From Lentinus brumalis (Eukaryota; Basidiomycota; Agaricomycetes; Polyporales; Polyporaceae), in NCBI GenBank assembly GCA_001792895.1, contig MARA01000041.1, positions 124,001 through 188,000 on the forward strand: a DNA stretch of 64,000 nucleotides, given 5' to 3'. The notes under the pieces are model-generated. The model saw nothing but the letters and a program-made list of their open reading frames with translations, was not told the origin of the DNA and made no database searches. Position 1 is the first letter of the stretch; every line of letters begins with the position of its first letter. The translations under genes and the position numbers were made by a program. Below are positions 35,829 to 48,643 of this stretch, one piece after another.

Positions 35829-38800
35829 TAGAGCAGCATGAAAGTCATAAGCGTAGAATGGGTCGTGAGTGTCGTGGGAGGAGGCGGGAGGCGGGAGGAG
35901 GCGGGGCACGAGGCGGGGCGGGGAAGAGATCAGAGACTCGGAGACTTCAGGTTCATCTTTCAACATCCAGCCGATCCAATCGCGATCACCTGATCTCGAC
36001 CCCGACGCGTGCCGCGTATCACTACATATTGATCCCGACGCTTCGGCGCTCCGATGTCCATCTTGGTCGGGATGGTCTGTCGGGCTGTCCTGCGCACTAG
36101 TACTTAGAAAAGATAGCTCGAGCGTATACTCTCATAGTATCTCTACAATCGTACAAATTTTGTGGACGAACAGACCGTGCCAACTGCCAGCCACCCGCAG
36201 CCAGTCCGGAAGGTCACGGCGCCTATGTGCCCGATACCCTCGTGGACTTAATTATGGGCCCAAAATCCAACAATGGTCATTGGTCCTTGCTCTGCGGCCA
36301 CCACAGGCCACCACTCACCACTCCACCCCGACCTACCCCGACCCGTTTCACCTCGATGTCCAGCCACCACCGTCACCATCTACGTTCTCCCGACTCCTCC
36401 AAGACGGAGACGGAGTGCGTCGTACGCTTACCCGGCGGACGGATCGCACCCGACGTCACTCTCGTAGCCACAACCAAGCCCAACCAAGCCACAAGCCCCC
36501 CGACCATGGCGAGGGTAAAGCCACCCACCGCGCCTTCACCTTCGAGACCTTCGAGACCTGCGAGATCTTCGAGACCGTGGAAAGCCAAGAGGGACACCCA
36601 GGGAAATTTCAAAGGCAGGGAGCTCGAAGGCGGTGAGCGCGACAAAGCGACCGCCGACCGCAACCACCCAGCCGTCCTGAATTGTCGCGACCGCCCAGCA
36701 GGGCCTGCACGGCCGTCGCTCCACCCGGCCCGCCAACCAGCCAACCACCGACGACACCGACGAGCAAGGGGCGTTCAAGGGGACGTTCAAGCCACTGGGG
36801 TCATAGTAACCACCGGCACCGGCGTGCCTCGAGGCTCGCGCGGGTGCCAAGCCACCAGCGAGTCTACTGTCTGCCAACGCCACCGAGGTCAGCTCAGCAA
36901 GTACGTATGGAGTGGAGTCGAACGGACGGACCTGCGACCATGACATGTCTCATGTCTCCTGTAGCCCACGAGCTTGACGCAAGACCGAGACCCGTCGCCT
37001 CACGATGCATCCTAGACCCGCCCGGGAGGTGGCCAAGACTCAAGAGTCCCGTCTCCCGCACAATATCGGATGGATCTTCCAGCTCTGTTCGAGGTTCGCC
37101 ACAGTCAGGCGGCCGACCTCGATGGTGGTGTTCGACGACCTGCCAGGGCACGGACTCGCAACCCGCACAGAACGAGCAGGGACGAGCCGACGCCGTACGT
37201 GCCCTTCCACGATGGTTTGCCCCGGTACTGGCACTGGCACTTGCCGCGACACACGGGCACGCACGGCGAGAACAGTCCAAGCATCACCCACCGCTCCGGA
37301 GCACAAAGCGACAACCCGACTCACATACCCAAAGGTCGAGAGACCTCCCGGCCGCCGCACCACGGCCAGCACCCAGCACCCAGCACGCACCATGACGCTC
37401 GCCAACAGCGCAAACCACCCTGAGTCCGGCTGGAGTCTGGCAGTGGCAGTGGCAGCCGCTGCAGCCTCGACCGTGCAATGGAAGAAACAAACGAACGGAA
37501 ACAAAAGTCGGCCTTACCTCACGAGTCAAAACCGCCCAAGCTCACAAGTGCCCTACGCATCCCGGCCCACACGAGACCTGGACCATGGCACCAAGCGGCG
37601 AGCGGCGAGGGCTAGCCAACAGTGCCCACAGGCAGACGTCCGAGGACCCAGCGCGAGCGAGCGGTCGCTACGGGTCCGGTCAACGTCGGTCCAACTTCCA
37701 ACTTCCCACTTCAACCGGGTGGTCTGTAGGTGGTGCACGGGCAGACGGGGCGAGCAACAAACGTCTTCGCGCACCGCGCTTCTCCATGTGGCATGCCGAC
37801 CTCAGACCTGATGTGGTCGGTCCCCGAGCGTCCTGGCGCTGAAGCTGAACCACTCCCGGACCCACGCTCTTCAGTCCTCAATCCTCAATCCTCAGTCTTG
37901 GCGTCCAAAGATACTCGTACAAAGCGGGACGCGGTTTCCCTCGGCACCGGTATTACCGAGCCGAGCTCAGTGCACTGGCACTGAGCTCGAGTAGCTCAAG
38001 GCTCAAATCACGGTCGGCCTGGGGGTTGCGCGAGTCTCGGATCCATGACTCGAACGAAGAGCACACTGTACACTGTACAGGACGAGAGTACGAGGCGAAC
38101 ATTGACAAGACCGAGCGCAATGCCATTATTGCATTGACCAGCCGACAACCAATCCATCCATGGCCTATCACATACTGGCTTCCAACGGATTCACGGATCC
38201 TTTCATTGCACTCAAGTCTCACAATGCACACCTCCACCTCTCATTCACGTCGATCGCGTGCCACGCCAGCTTCTCCTATAGGTTCTGAATTGAAAGTGCT
38301 CTGCTGCACGCAAGGCACCCGCCCTAGAGCCCAAAGTTCTCCAGCCTTTCCTCAGGATCATCAGAGGCCTTGCCTCAGAGTCACGAATACAGCCCCGACT
38401 GGACTGGGACCACTGACGTGACTCTGCACCATCTCCGACGCCACCTTCTCATCACAGATGGCACGCGGAGAGTGCTCACTGCTCACTGCAGCCTTCGCCG
38501 TCCTAAAATGCCGATTCCTCGCAACTCCAGACGGAGCCTCCGTGTAGTACGTCAGGATGGAAGGTGTTCACGGTGGCGATCGTACAGAGAGAGCAAGCAC
38601 CTCGTCCCCGACGCCTACGAAGGCCCAGATGTCCGGAGAGAACGAAGTCTTCTCTGTGCACACGCACTCGCACTCGCCGACCTCGACGCTGACGACCTCA
38701 ACGCCGACCTCGCGTTCGCCCCTTTGCTCGCCCACATCCCCCAGAAATTAGAATGTTTCAAAATGTCCTGTCAAATGTGACACCCCTCCGAGCGCCTCCA

Positions 38801-40827
38801 GCTGCAGGTCGACGACCACAGGAGACATAATGATCTCCAGCGTGCTCGCACACATGTCCAACCCTCGAGACCCTCGAACCGACCTGTCCGCTCTACCTTG
38901 GACAGTACAAGGGCTCGGGCTCGGGCTCGGTCTGTCGTCTCGAAGCTGCAGCACACCCATGGATGATCCAGTGCCCGGACCTCCGCACCCTAACCATCGA
39001 CGATTGTCATCACGGACGTGTCGAGGAATCAGAATCTGGAGTGGGTCGCGCCTTCCCTCTCCTTCAGTCGTACGTCGTACGTCGGCGTCGGCGTCGGGCA
39101 GATGTACATGCAGCAGCATAGCTCAAACCGCGAAGGACATCGCGCAAAAAACTCGGAGATGCGGAACTCAGCACCAGCTGAGCCTCTCGCATTTGAGAGC
39201 CATACGAGCGCACAACCCGTACATGACACGCCAGGAGCACAACGACGTGCGGCTACTCTGCTCGCCACCCACAACTCAAAAACGCAATACTGTCATATTG
39301 ACATGGTGATGCGTCTTGGTGGGGAATCGGGGCACATCAAACGAGTTCAACTTTGTGCAACCATGACCATGGGCGCCTACGTCGATGGACACAGGCGCCC
39401 GTTGCAAAGGCCGATGCGACCATGACTCGGACCATGGTCTGGCCCGCCAGGGCAGCGCAAGGAGGAGAGCCAAACGGAAGATAGAGTGTCGACGTGGTCA
39501 TACGCGGTGCTGCAGGGGCAGATTTGCGATGCGCGGACAAGACTTGTATCTCAGACATGCATGGGTGGCGCAGAGTCACTCACTGTCTGGTATATGGATG
39601 GAGATGTGGGTGGCCCACTTGGATGACTCTTCGAGGACGCTTGGAGCCACACGCCAACCGCAACGTCAACGCTTCTTGTTGTTAACCTCGCGACGGGGGA
39701 TGCTCGGGACGACAAGGCGCGATTGCCGTGGACGATGCGGGGGATCTTCGAGGAATCAGGCCCAATGGACCCGGACAGCACGGATGACCACCGTCGTGCA
39801 GCCGCACGATGGTTGGAGGAACGGGCGATGGTGGCGAAACGGCTCGATCTGCAGGATGGTTGGGAGACGGCGGACGCGGGCGACGAAGATGCTTCTCGAA
39901 GAAGTGACGGACAACCACTGGCAGGAGGAGCTCACCGCGAGCGATATCGTCTGAGGTCGGTCCCGACCTCCAGGCAAGACTGGACTGATCCTGCGTCATG
40001 GCCCTGGGATCGGTATGACTCGACCGCGTTGACAGGGGACGACCGTCTTGCTCAAGGATGCAAGAGGAGGCAAGAGGGCGTGTCGCCAACCCACGCCGCG
40101 GGGGCGAAGCCGCGCAGCCCGGACTTCCCAGGAGGTGAGGAATTCAGGCTCATCGATTGTGCCCCCGCCAGGGCGACCTTGCCGACCGAGGCGGGTGAAT
40201 GGTCGGGGGCGTGGCAATGGGAAACTATGGAAGTGGAACGGCGGCGTGCGTACCTGGGTCCAAGCGTGCCACTGCCGCCTCACAACACCCCCTGTGGGCG
40301 TGTGTCCACCCGACCCAAAGCGTACTCCTCTGGCGCGGTCCTCCGAGACACAGGTGTCGCGAGCCGTGTTTGGGAGCGATCGCGTTGGCCGACGGGGCTT
40401 TCTTTGTCTTGTCGTGGCACCGTCAATGCGGATGTGGGAGGCTGAGGCGAAAGCGGAGGCTGTCCAGGCCACCCGCGGTGGGGAGGGGCGCTCTGCAAAT
40501 GTTTTCTCCATGGGTCGCATGTCGGGAGGAGGACATAGAAGCGGCAAAACAAGGACGCATTGGCGGATTGCAGGAGGCGAGGGGGAGGAGGAGGTGCGCC
40601 CACGGAGAGTTGCCATTCGCGGCAGGTCAGCCAAAGGCACGCCCACGCAGCCAAACAGCGGCCCACAGAGGGAAGGCCCATCCGAGGCAATTCTGCAATC
40701 GCGTTACGTAACCGCGTCCCTCTCCTGCGTTGAACTCGCCTGCGTATAAAGCCAGGGGCCATGCCGCCCTCGTCTCCCCATCAGCCTCGCCTTCCTCACA
40801 TCCAGCGCACTCGCCTCCTCTCCCACC
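35829..40827. other. 5-kb GC-rich region without a convincing gene
   Basis: Several frames of 100-240 codons overlap here on both strands. They have no recognisable domain and are rich in Arg, Pro, Thr and Ser, as expected from GC-rich non-coding or decayed DNA. Short low-complexity runs occur (cttcgaga repeats near 36540-36580, cagcaccca near 37370). A possible LRR-type relic is listed separately. Confidence 0.45.
38690..39065 (+). pseudogene. Possible decayed LRR/F-box-type gene fragment
   Basis: Three pieces on the plus strand, in different frames, read like leucine-rich repeats of a fungal F-box protein: LLAHIPQKLECFKMS (38725-38770), CPTLETLE (38855-38880) and CPDLRTLTIDDCHHG (38970-39015). 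They are joined by frame changes and a stop, and no F-box is visible upstream. It could also be chance similarity in GC-rich DNA. Confidence 0.3.
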
Positions 40828-42145
40828 ATGACCACCTTCATCCAGCCCCTTGGCAAGCGTTTCCTCATGCGCAAGAGCTCTAACGCCGAGAACGCCCCGC
40901 CCTCCGCCTCCGCATACCACAAGAAGGCGGACGCACTTGTCTCGGCCCGCGAGGCCTCACGCAGGCGGCGTGCTCGTGTCGTCAGCGGATCCATGCCTCT
41001 CAAGGCGAAGAAGCTCCTCCTGAACGCACAGCGACGCGTCAGCAAGGCCCAGCACGCGGCCAAGCTTCCGAAGGTCGCCATCCAGGCCTCCGAGCCTGTT
41101 GAACTCGTCAACCAGGAGCAGTCCCAGACCGCCACAACCGCGGCTCCGCTTCCCCAGCCCGCGCCCGACGCGTGGCGGTTCCCTCGCGCCCTCCGTCGCC
41201 CGCCTCCCCGGTGTGGCCGATGCAGCTCCGGCGCGAGAACGTCGACGCCTGCGATCCCGCTCTCGTAGGTGTCCCCATGGACTACATCATGCGCGGCCTC
41301 GAGGCTGCAGGCGACTCGTACGTGCTCTTCTCTCCTTCTCCCTTGCGCTGTACTCACCCGTCTCTCCGCAGTATGTGGCACCTCGTGCGGAACGCCGAAG
41401 TCGACGGGTCCTCCCTGGGCCACCGCACTGGCCTCCCGGACGAGATCAACGTCATCATCGCGGACCACACCCGCATGCACGCCAAGTCCGCCCTCCCCTC
41501 TAGCAACCCCACCCACGTCCTCGCGATCTGGGACCTCCCCTTCGCGCACGCCGTGTACAAGAACGGCACCGGGCGCGTCGACCCCGCCACCGGCCGCCGC
41601 AAGATCTCCCTCATGCCCGCGCACAACCTCGTCCTCGCCGCGCACTGCGCCAAGTGGTTCCCGCTCCCAAGGCCGCGAGCGTGCACGAGATTCGCGTGGA
41701 GGACCAGGACGGCGTCCCGGGCACGCAGCTCACGCTCCCCGTGGTGCCCCTCGCCGTCCCGCACCCGCAGTCGTTCATGCTCCTCCTCCAGACGCTCTAC
41801 ACGCACAAGGTCTCGTGGCTGCTCGACCAGCTCGTCCCCGTCCCGAAGCCGACGGTCGTCTTCCCGACGCGCGAGACCCCGCAGCCGCGCAACCCGCACT
41901 ACATCGTCGAGACGGGCCGCCGCGTCGCCGCGCGCTTCACCCCGCACGCGATCGTGGGCATGCTCGGGATGGTCATCGGCCTGTGGCAGAACGCGATCTA
42001 CCTCGGCGTGAGCGACCGCCGGCTGTGGATTGGCATCGACTGGAGCTACGACATGCTCCTCACGGGCCTCGCGATGAGCCTCGGGCGCCCGGAGATGGTG
42101 CCCCGCCCGGCGCCGGTGCAGTGGCCCGTGGCCGCCAAGGCCTGA
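40828..42145 (+). CDS. Conserved basidiomycete-type protein (possibly Clp1-like), two apparent frameshifts
   Basis: ATG at 40828 opens a basic N-terminal region (MTTFIQPLGKRFL). The likely frame continues in WPMQLRRENVDACDPALVG, an intron (41318-41371), MWHLVRNAEVDGSS, then LTLPVVPLAVPHPQSFMLLL and a C-terminal region with WIGIDWSYDML, ending at 42145. The main frame changes twice, near 41175 (tggcggttccc) and near 41665 (ttcccgctccc). Each is repaired by one base added to a GG or CC-type run, and both joins then read smoothly. The overall pattern (basic start, then a BTB-like LLLQTLYTHKVSWLL segment) reminds me of fungal Clp1 proteins needed for clamp-cell formation, but I am not sure of that. 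Frameshifts may be assembly errors. Confidence 0.55.
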
Positions 42146-42762
42146 GCTGCGCGCGGTTGTGTTTGCGATTGGGATTGACACTTGTCTTGTCTCCTCCTCT
42201 TTTTTCGTTCGTGTTTTGGTGCGGAGGACCCGCGTGCGGCTTTCTACTTCTAATTCGTTCTTGACCTGACTACTTACTTACCTTGGCTGCGACTAATCGC
42301 CACCACCACCATATATGCCATCCTCCGCCAACGTCTATGCACATACACCCACCCCCTCGCCACCACCACCATATGCCTATGCCCCACCCCTCCCCACCCT
42401 CTATGCCCTCCTCGTCCTGCATAAGATCCTCTCCATCCTCATCCTCCGTTATTTGCTCATCGCCGCCGCCCGCTCCGCACCATATCTTTATTACCCTTCC
42501 CGCTGTGTTCATTCTGGTCTCCGTCGTCTCCGGGGTCGTGTTCGCAGAAGAAGAAGAATCGAAATCGAACTGATTAGTGGTTCGTTACATTACGTTACGT
42601 TGTATAGTAAAGTAGTGTTACCAAGCGCATTGCGCATTGGCGTACTTGTATATCGAATGCATCTGTTGTTCGTCATTGATTTGAATTTTGGACTACGTTG
42701 GATGGGTGCGGGTGCGGGTGAAGGACGACTTGAGCTTGAGCTTGGATTGTTTCGAATAAAAA

Positions 42763-42790
42763 TAAGTAAGTAAGTAAGCAAGTAAGTAAG
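42763..42790. repeat. (AAGT)n microsatellite
   Basis: About seven units of aagt with one c interruption are visible, followed by gc-rich variants. Confidence 0.85.
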
Positions 42791-43366
42791 CAGCTGCTTA
42801 TGAGTTAGTTACTGCTTACTTCCGGTTAGTAGCAGTTACCCTTACTTACCCGGTCACTATATGCGGTCTTACCCGCGCGTACAGACGCGCAAAGGTCGAC
42901 TCCGTCCTCCTTGCCTCTTCCGCTCACTGTGCACTGTGCCATTTCTGCCATCGCAAGAACACCCAGCTGGCCAAGACCTCCAACCCAATCTCGCTCGACA
43001 TACCTCAGGTATCAGGACCGAGTCGGCGGCGCATGAGCCTTTCTCTGAGCAAGGAGGATGTTGCCATCAGGATTGGTCCTTGGAGTACGGCTTCTCTACG
43101 CATACGTTGCAATCGAGCGATTGAGCGATGGAACGATTGAACGATTGTGTTGAATTGGGTGATGGACGGTACGCGTGGCTGATCGCTCCATTGATTGGAT
43201 GTGCCGGTGTGTTCAGTGTTCACTGGGCTGCTGCTTTCCTGCAGGCTGAGTCCTGACGAAAGCGGAGCTGCGGCCTCCAGCAGGTGAAAGGTTTCTCATT
43301 CTAGGAGTCATAGTAACTTACATCATTCTGGCAGAACTGTTCGTTCAAGCTGTCTTCTCTGACCCG

Positions 43367-43945
43367 GGTGCAGTCTTGACTCCTTGACGCAGGCTCTCCT
43401 GTGCTTGCCCAGTGCGTAGCGAGTGGGATAGACGCGTCCCCGTTCGCGTTACTTGCTCTGCAGGTGAGTACTTATCGCTCCTTCGCAACTCCTTCCGGCG
43501 CTGATGTATGAGGTGCCCGCTCGCTGTCTCACCAGGTTACGGTTTCGTCCATGAGCTGCTGGCGACTGCCATCACCCGAGCAGTACTATGTGCGGACGGC
43601 CGCGCTCTCCCCGCACTATCTGAGCGAGGAAGATGTTTCCAGTACCAGTAAGTACTTACTATCAGTATCTACTATCGGAGCTGTCGACGTTGTGAACGAG
43701 CGTTCAACTCCATCGTGTGGGACGGTCGCCGTAGCAATTTTCTACAGATTGACCATGGCAGTCTAGCTGGTGCAGTCCTGTCGTCTTGACTGCTTGATGA
43801 ATAGTGCGCAGCGAGCCTAAACCTGGTGAGATGAACGCGTGAGCGTCCTTTGCTCTGTAGCTGAGCTATGATCTATCGCGCCTTCGCTCCTCCTTCCGTC
43901 GCTGATGCTTCCTCGCTGTCTCGCTAGGTTACGGTTTCGTCTTGT
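43367..43945. repeat. Diverged direct repeat pair (~180 bp each)
   Basis: 43367-43551 and 43769-43945 share, in order, ggtgcagtc, cttgact-cttga, agcgag, ttgctctg-ag, tcgc-ccttcgc, ctgatg, ctcgctgtctc and aggttacggtttcgtc. They are two old copies about 400 bp apart. The motifs ending in cag and aggtta may be old splice sites, so this could be a decayed duplicated exon. Confidence 0.6.
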
Positions 43946-44426
43946 CTCCCCTAGGCAGACATTGGGCGGGCCTATTGAAGATGGGATCGTCCAAGCGGTC
44001 CCGGAAACTGTCATTACCCAAGTATGTTATCAATGTGCCGAGCAGGGGACAATCGTGGTCGCGACCAACGGCATCGGCGCAGGGTCTGCATCTACTCATG
44101 TCGAGGATGGTCAGTTGCTTTGAATTCAGATCCGGATCCTGGACATCGAGGGCGGCTGTGACCTCCAGCTGCCGGTGCATGTGCTAGGACCGCGCAACTG
44201 CGGTGTCACGCAGGAGCTCTGCCGGTGAAGTGAGTGCGACTCCTAGCCGCCGCCATTCTGAGAAAGCTCGCCCAATATTTGCCTAGAGGAGACGAGTACA
44301 GCTCCTAGCATCTCTGTCGTGAGTGGTGAAGACATGAGTTCAAAGCGGTATCACATTCATACAGGCCTGACGCGAAATCTAGGCTGATGGCTATTGAGAT
44401 GCGTATGTGGCTAGTGCACAACGTAT

Positions 44427-46427
44427 TCAGACACGGGAACGCGCATGTCCGTGCGTCCGGAAGTGGCGCGTTGTCGATGGAAGAGCCATCCCGCGCAGCC
44501 GTCCCTCCCACAATGCAGGGTAGCCGTCCGACACGCTTGTCGAGTTCGCCGGCATGCTCCTCCGTACCGCCGCCCAGTGCGCGCCCACACCCTGGTCCAT
44601 GGCAGCGCTGCTATACTCCGCCCACACGTCCCGCCGCAGGACAGCGACGTGCTCCACCCCATGGACGTTCTCCAGCGTGTACTCGCGCTCGTTGTGCGGG
44701 CTGCAGTATGTGAGCTGCTTGAGCGGGTAGCCGCGCTCTGCGCGTCGTGCCGTCGCGCGGAAGAGGACTTCGAGCACCGGAGTCGACGTCTCTGCGCGCG
44801 TGTAGCCTGTCGGGCTCTCGTTGCGGTGGTGGCAGCGGGGGAGGTCGAGCGTGCTGAGGACCACAGAGGAGAGGACGGGGCAGATGACGACGTCGCCGTC
44901 GTGCTCCAGCAGGTGCGTGAGGTTCCGGAGCATCTCCCGTTTGAAGTCGCGCAGGATAAGCGTAGTGAGGAACGGCATGCGTCCAACGATACGCCACAGT
45001 GCAATGCCGTCAACACCAGAGCGTGGGCGAAGGTCCCAGCTGGTGGATCCTTGGATTCGGAGGAGGTGTACGCTGGCTAGGAGAGACTCATGGGTCCCGA
45101 ACGGGTTTCGGCACAGCTGCTGGAGCTGGGCCTCCGTAGAGCTTCGGATTACATACCATGGTGGCTGAAACAGACGTGGGGTAACATTCCCATTGCTCTC
45201 ACGGATGACATATGTGGAGTCTCCTCTGCGAGTACAGCCTGTAGTCCCATCTTCATCGACAGTCAGAGCTGAGCGCAGTGGCTCCCCAGTGGCGGCGGAA
45301 GGAGAGAAGAGTCCCAGAGCCGCCGTCTGGTAACAATGAGTCAATCCTTGAACGGTCACGAGTGCTCCGGGAGGAAGGACGAAGTGTGAAAGGACCTTCG
45401 GGCTGTCAAGGCCTTCGAGCAATCTAGCCATGCATAAGCGACGGATCCGAGGAAGGGCTATCGGAGACTTCTCAGACTCGCCGTGGGACCAATATGACCA
45501 TCCCTGTGAATGGAGATGGAACGTCTCCAGGGCAGGAGTGTTGCGCAAGAGCTGCGAGAGGGGATCGAGGGACACGCCCCATTGTATTTTCGACAGATGA
45601 AGATGCAGCAGGGAAGGAAAAGGGTCTGTGGGTATCAGTGGCTCGATGCTGGAGATCGACAACGATCTCAGCGCAGTTGCGTGACCTCCGAAGAGGGAAA
45701 TGCCAGTGGGGAGATTCATGGCAAGGTGGCGCACTGTGATTGCTAGAGTCTGCAATGACCCAGAAAGCTCTCTGAGAGCATTCTGAAAAATGGGAAGCTC
45801 GCGCTGCGCATTGAGACTGACACGAAGACTGCGGATGAGTGGGCGGAGCTTGACTAGGAGGCTCTTCTGAGTCTTTGGCAGCTGTCCGCGAATGACTGCA
45901 ACAGATATATCGACGGGTGCGCCATGCGACCGCTCCGCGAACGTCGGCGCCGAAGTCGAGTAGGCGACGATGCCAGTCCAGAGCGAGGAGCAGTCGAGCG
46001 CGGCGGTGCGCCATCGCCGGCAGACGTGGGTGATGGCGACGAGGGAACGGTGATCAGGAGGAAGCTCGCGGTCTGTGTCCTCGTGCCACTTCGGAAGGCG
46101 TACGAAGTTGAAGATAACGGCCAGAACTTCCGGAGGGAACCGATCGATGGAGGAGAGCTGGTTCATCCGTCCGCGGACTGCGAGCAGGACACCCAATAGG
46201 TACTCGTCCAGGAGCTCGAGCTGGTAGGTCGGGTCAGTTCAGTGATTCGAAAGCGCGATGGCGTGGACAGTACTTCAGAAAGAGAGCTAGAATGACCGAG
46301 CACGTTAGCATCTGCCTGCTACGACATGGTCCGACAGAGATACATACCTCACTGGTTCCAGGTTCAAGTCGCTGGGAACACCCTTGGCGAGACAGCGCAG
46401 TAGGGAGAGGGGTTGTGCTTCGGCCAT
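44427..46427 (-). CDS. F-box protein with LRR-like region (F-box B)
   Basis: Exons are 46427-46348 (80 nt), 46286-46274 (13-nt microexon) and 46220-44427, giving 628 residues. Exon 1 begins MAEAQPLSLLRCLAKG. The F-box is DRFPPEVLAVIFNFVRLP followed by VAITHVCRRWRTAALDCSSLW. Leucine-rich segments such as LRSLSISSIEPL and LLHLHLSKI follow. It is closest to F-box D: both have Arg-rich early parts (RMNQ.S..RFPPEVLA.IF) and similar upstream DNA. It would act as an SCF substrate adaptor; the target is unknown. The frame is open throughout. Confidence 0.85.
46274..46286 (-). other. 13-nt microexon of F-box B
   Basis: Minus strand: cattctag|CTCTCTTTCTGAA|gtactg. It joins phase-2 exon 1 to exon 3 in frame. 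Confidence 0.7.
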
Positions 46428-46533
46428 GGTATGAGCAGTAGAGTACAAGAAAGGCAGGGAAGGCACTGTGTAGGAAGCAAAACGCTGAGAAAGAGGAACG
46501 AGGGACGAGTTTTAAGGGTCGAAGACAGAGTAG

Positions 46534-46654
46534 CTGCGGTACTTACCGCAGTCCTTACATGCGGCTCCGGGTCGCAGCGGCGCATCTTACGTCCAAAGTA
46601 CACGAGGCATGCTCAGCTTGAACTTCCTGGAGCTGCGGTATCTGAGGACCGCAG
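46534..46654 (-). promoter_or_regulatory. Candidate Zn2Cys6 sites upstream of F-box B
   Basis: Two inverted motifs lie 107-227 bp upstream of the start codon: ctgCGG-N6-CCGcag (46534-46551) and ctgCGG-N10-CCGcag (46633-46654). CGG-Nx-CCG is the classic target form of Gal4-type Zn2Cys6 regulators. A matching CGG-N10-CCG site lies upstream of F-box D. Confidence 0.45.
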
Positions 46655-47640
46655 ATTATCTATGCGGTAAGACTACAGCGGATTGGACACAGTGTATTGA
46701 TTCAGGGTGAGGCTGCGGAAGCGATACCGTGACATGACGGAGGAACCTAGCAAACCACGAACTGGCGATGCCCCAGTAATTTCAGTAAGGCGTATCATTA
46801 CATCAGTAACCCTCGATATTTATTAGCTATCTTAGGCGTCTTGCTACAACCTACTAAGTTCACTAAGACGTGGAAGTCCGATAAGATCCCTAATATCCAA
46901 AGACAGGGTCGCTGCATAACTTGGGGAGCAGCACTGTATCAGCATGATCAGACATAAACTGATCAAGTGGGATCTACGGGTGAACTTGCAACTTACCGGG
47001 GTCGAACTTATAGTTCCACTTATGGACCTTACGGCCACAGGCGCCCAGATGGACGAAAGTCTGGTAGATCATGTTGCAAACCAGCTCCAGACGGGACCCG
47101 ATTGCCCAGAATGCAGTATAGTTCGGAAAAGCGGACTCTCCAGAGAAGTCACTGAAATTCAAGGCCGAGGAGGCGGACAAAGAGCAACAAGGATCGCACT
47201 GAAATGTGAAGTGTCGTGCAAGCCTGCCCTGAATTGATCACGCGTCTGTTAGCGCTGGATTTTCGACTTCTCTCGGTGCACGCTCGCTGTCCATCCCGCC
47301 CACCTCTCCCGTTCTCACAGCAGGTCCTCCGCAGCGCACAATGTCCACACCGTCTCATACAAGCAATACACGATTGCTATGATGCTTTTTTGATCTACAT
47401 TGCGAACAGGCTTGCTCACCCAGCGGCTCAACTATCGCCACGTCTCCAGTCCAACCCATCTGTCCATGTTCAGCATGAGTACCCGACGGAGCTGCAGTAT
47501 CAGTCAACAGCGAGCAAATTACCTCGAGACTGGATAGAGCATGGGGTTGTCTGTCAATATGGTGAGTGTCGTGATTCATATCTCCGATTTTTGTCTGAAA
47601 AATTCTCATACCTCCTCGTCATTGCACCTGGCCTGTCCTA

Positions 47641-47745
47641 TGCGCACCCGGCCTACCCTCTTCGCACCCGGCCTACCCTCTTCGCACCCGGCCTACCCTC
47701 TTCGCACCCGGCCTACCCTCTTCGCACCCGGCCTGCCCTCATCTG
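47641..47745. repeat. 20-bp minisatellite
   Basis: There are about five units of ttcgcacccggcctaccctc, nearly perfect, with edge units changed. It lies about 100 bp from the copia insertion point. Confidence 0.9.
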
Positions 47746-47837
47746 CCCGGTCTACGTCACCTGCCCCATCTATCGTCTCCTGCTGGGTCTGCATCGTAAT
47801 CCTACTACACTGTCTGCCGTCTCCTGGCTTTGCCGTC

Positions 47838-48393
47838 TGTTGAACTTACTATGTACTATGGACATTAGTCGCGCATTAGGCGCTATGGGCACAGCCTCTT
47901 ACGATAGATCTAAGGCTATGCTTCTTCTTTTCCTTTTTAGGCATACACTACGAAACCATGTGGTTACCTGGCTTCTCTTTTGTCCAGTACATTCCAGTGC
48001 GTTCTACAACGCTCCGGACTCTTCTAGATATCTCTGGACTGCCTTGTGACCATTCCAATTTGTCGTCGTCTGAGTCATCTCTACTCGTCTGACTCAGACT
48101 CGTCACATGCTCTCCTTTCTGTTGCTTACTCATGCTACTCCTGCACAGTATATAAGGAGGGACATTTGGGCTTCGTCTCCTCAGTCTTTTGCTCTAACTG
48201 ACTGAGGAGTAAGTACTTGATTACCTATGCGCTCTATGCTCTATACTTACAAGTACTTCGTAGCTTGTTGTCCACTCGTCTGCTAGGTACTTGTGTCTAT
48301 GCTATTAGTCTTTTGCTCTAACTGACTGAGGACTTGTTGTCCACTCGTCTGCTAGTCGTTGCGACATAGCCTTCACAGGTTCAGACTTCATCA
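47838..48393 (+). repeat. 5' LTR of the copia element
   Basis: It starts TGTTGAAC and ends TTCATCA. A TATA box (TATATAA, 48149-48155) should set the transcript start. Downstream, a segment with agtcttttgctctaactgac is present twice about 126 bp apart, and cttgttgtccactcgtctgc also appears twice. Confidence 0.93.
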
Positions 48394-48411
48394 GGTTATG
48401 AGCCCTGCGCT
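48394..48411 (+). promoter_or_regulatory. Primer binding site, half-tRNA initiator-Met type
   Basis: Directly after the 5' LTR, ggttatgagccc is complementary to the anticodon stem-loop of initiator tRNA-Met (gggcucauaacc). Drosophila copia and many relatives prime from a tRNA-iMet half-molecule in this way. Confidence 0.7.
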
Positions 48412-48643
48412 CTGACCGTTGCTAGTCGTCACTCTGCGCGCACCATTCCTTCGACGACTCCTGCCCGTGCATTCCTCCATTAACTCCCTATCTCTTGACT
48501 GTGCCCGCCGACACTGCTACCAGGGGGACATTTCTGCGCTCGTGACGCAGCCCTGAGTGCTTTATAGCTAGTCGTACTACTCGTGTAAATCCTTTGGCGC
48601 TCTCGAGGCGTACAGGATTCTTCAGGCATCCCTCAGCCGGGCC

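Larger units (their letters stand above)
42146..44426. other. 2.3-kb region, simple repeats and diverged duplication, no clear gene
   Basis: It holds ccaccaccaccatat repeats (about 42299-42372), an (aagt)n microsatellite and a diverged direct duplication (listed separately). Short frames near 43551-44187 are not recognisable as a gene. Confidence 0.45.

Noticed and set aside
36200..40750. Overlapping 130-240 codon frames on both strands
   Set aside because: They overlap each other in several frames, are Arg/Pro-rich and have no recognisable motif; expected in GC-rich non-coding DNA.
47641..47745. CRISPR-like array
   Set aside because: The 20-bp units follow each other directly without unique spacers, there are no cas genes, and the genome is eukaryotic; it is a minisatellite.
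47216..48049. 277-codon plus-strand frame across the minisatellite and 5' LTR
   Set aside because: It is made of 20-bp repeat units and LTR sequence, and the LTR part appears identically at the 3' LTR.
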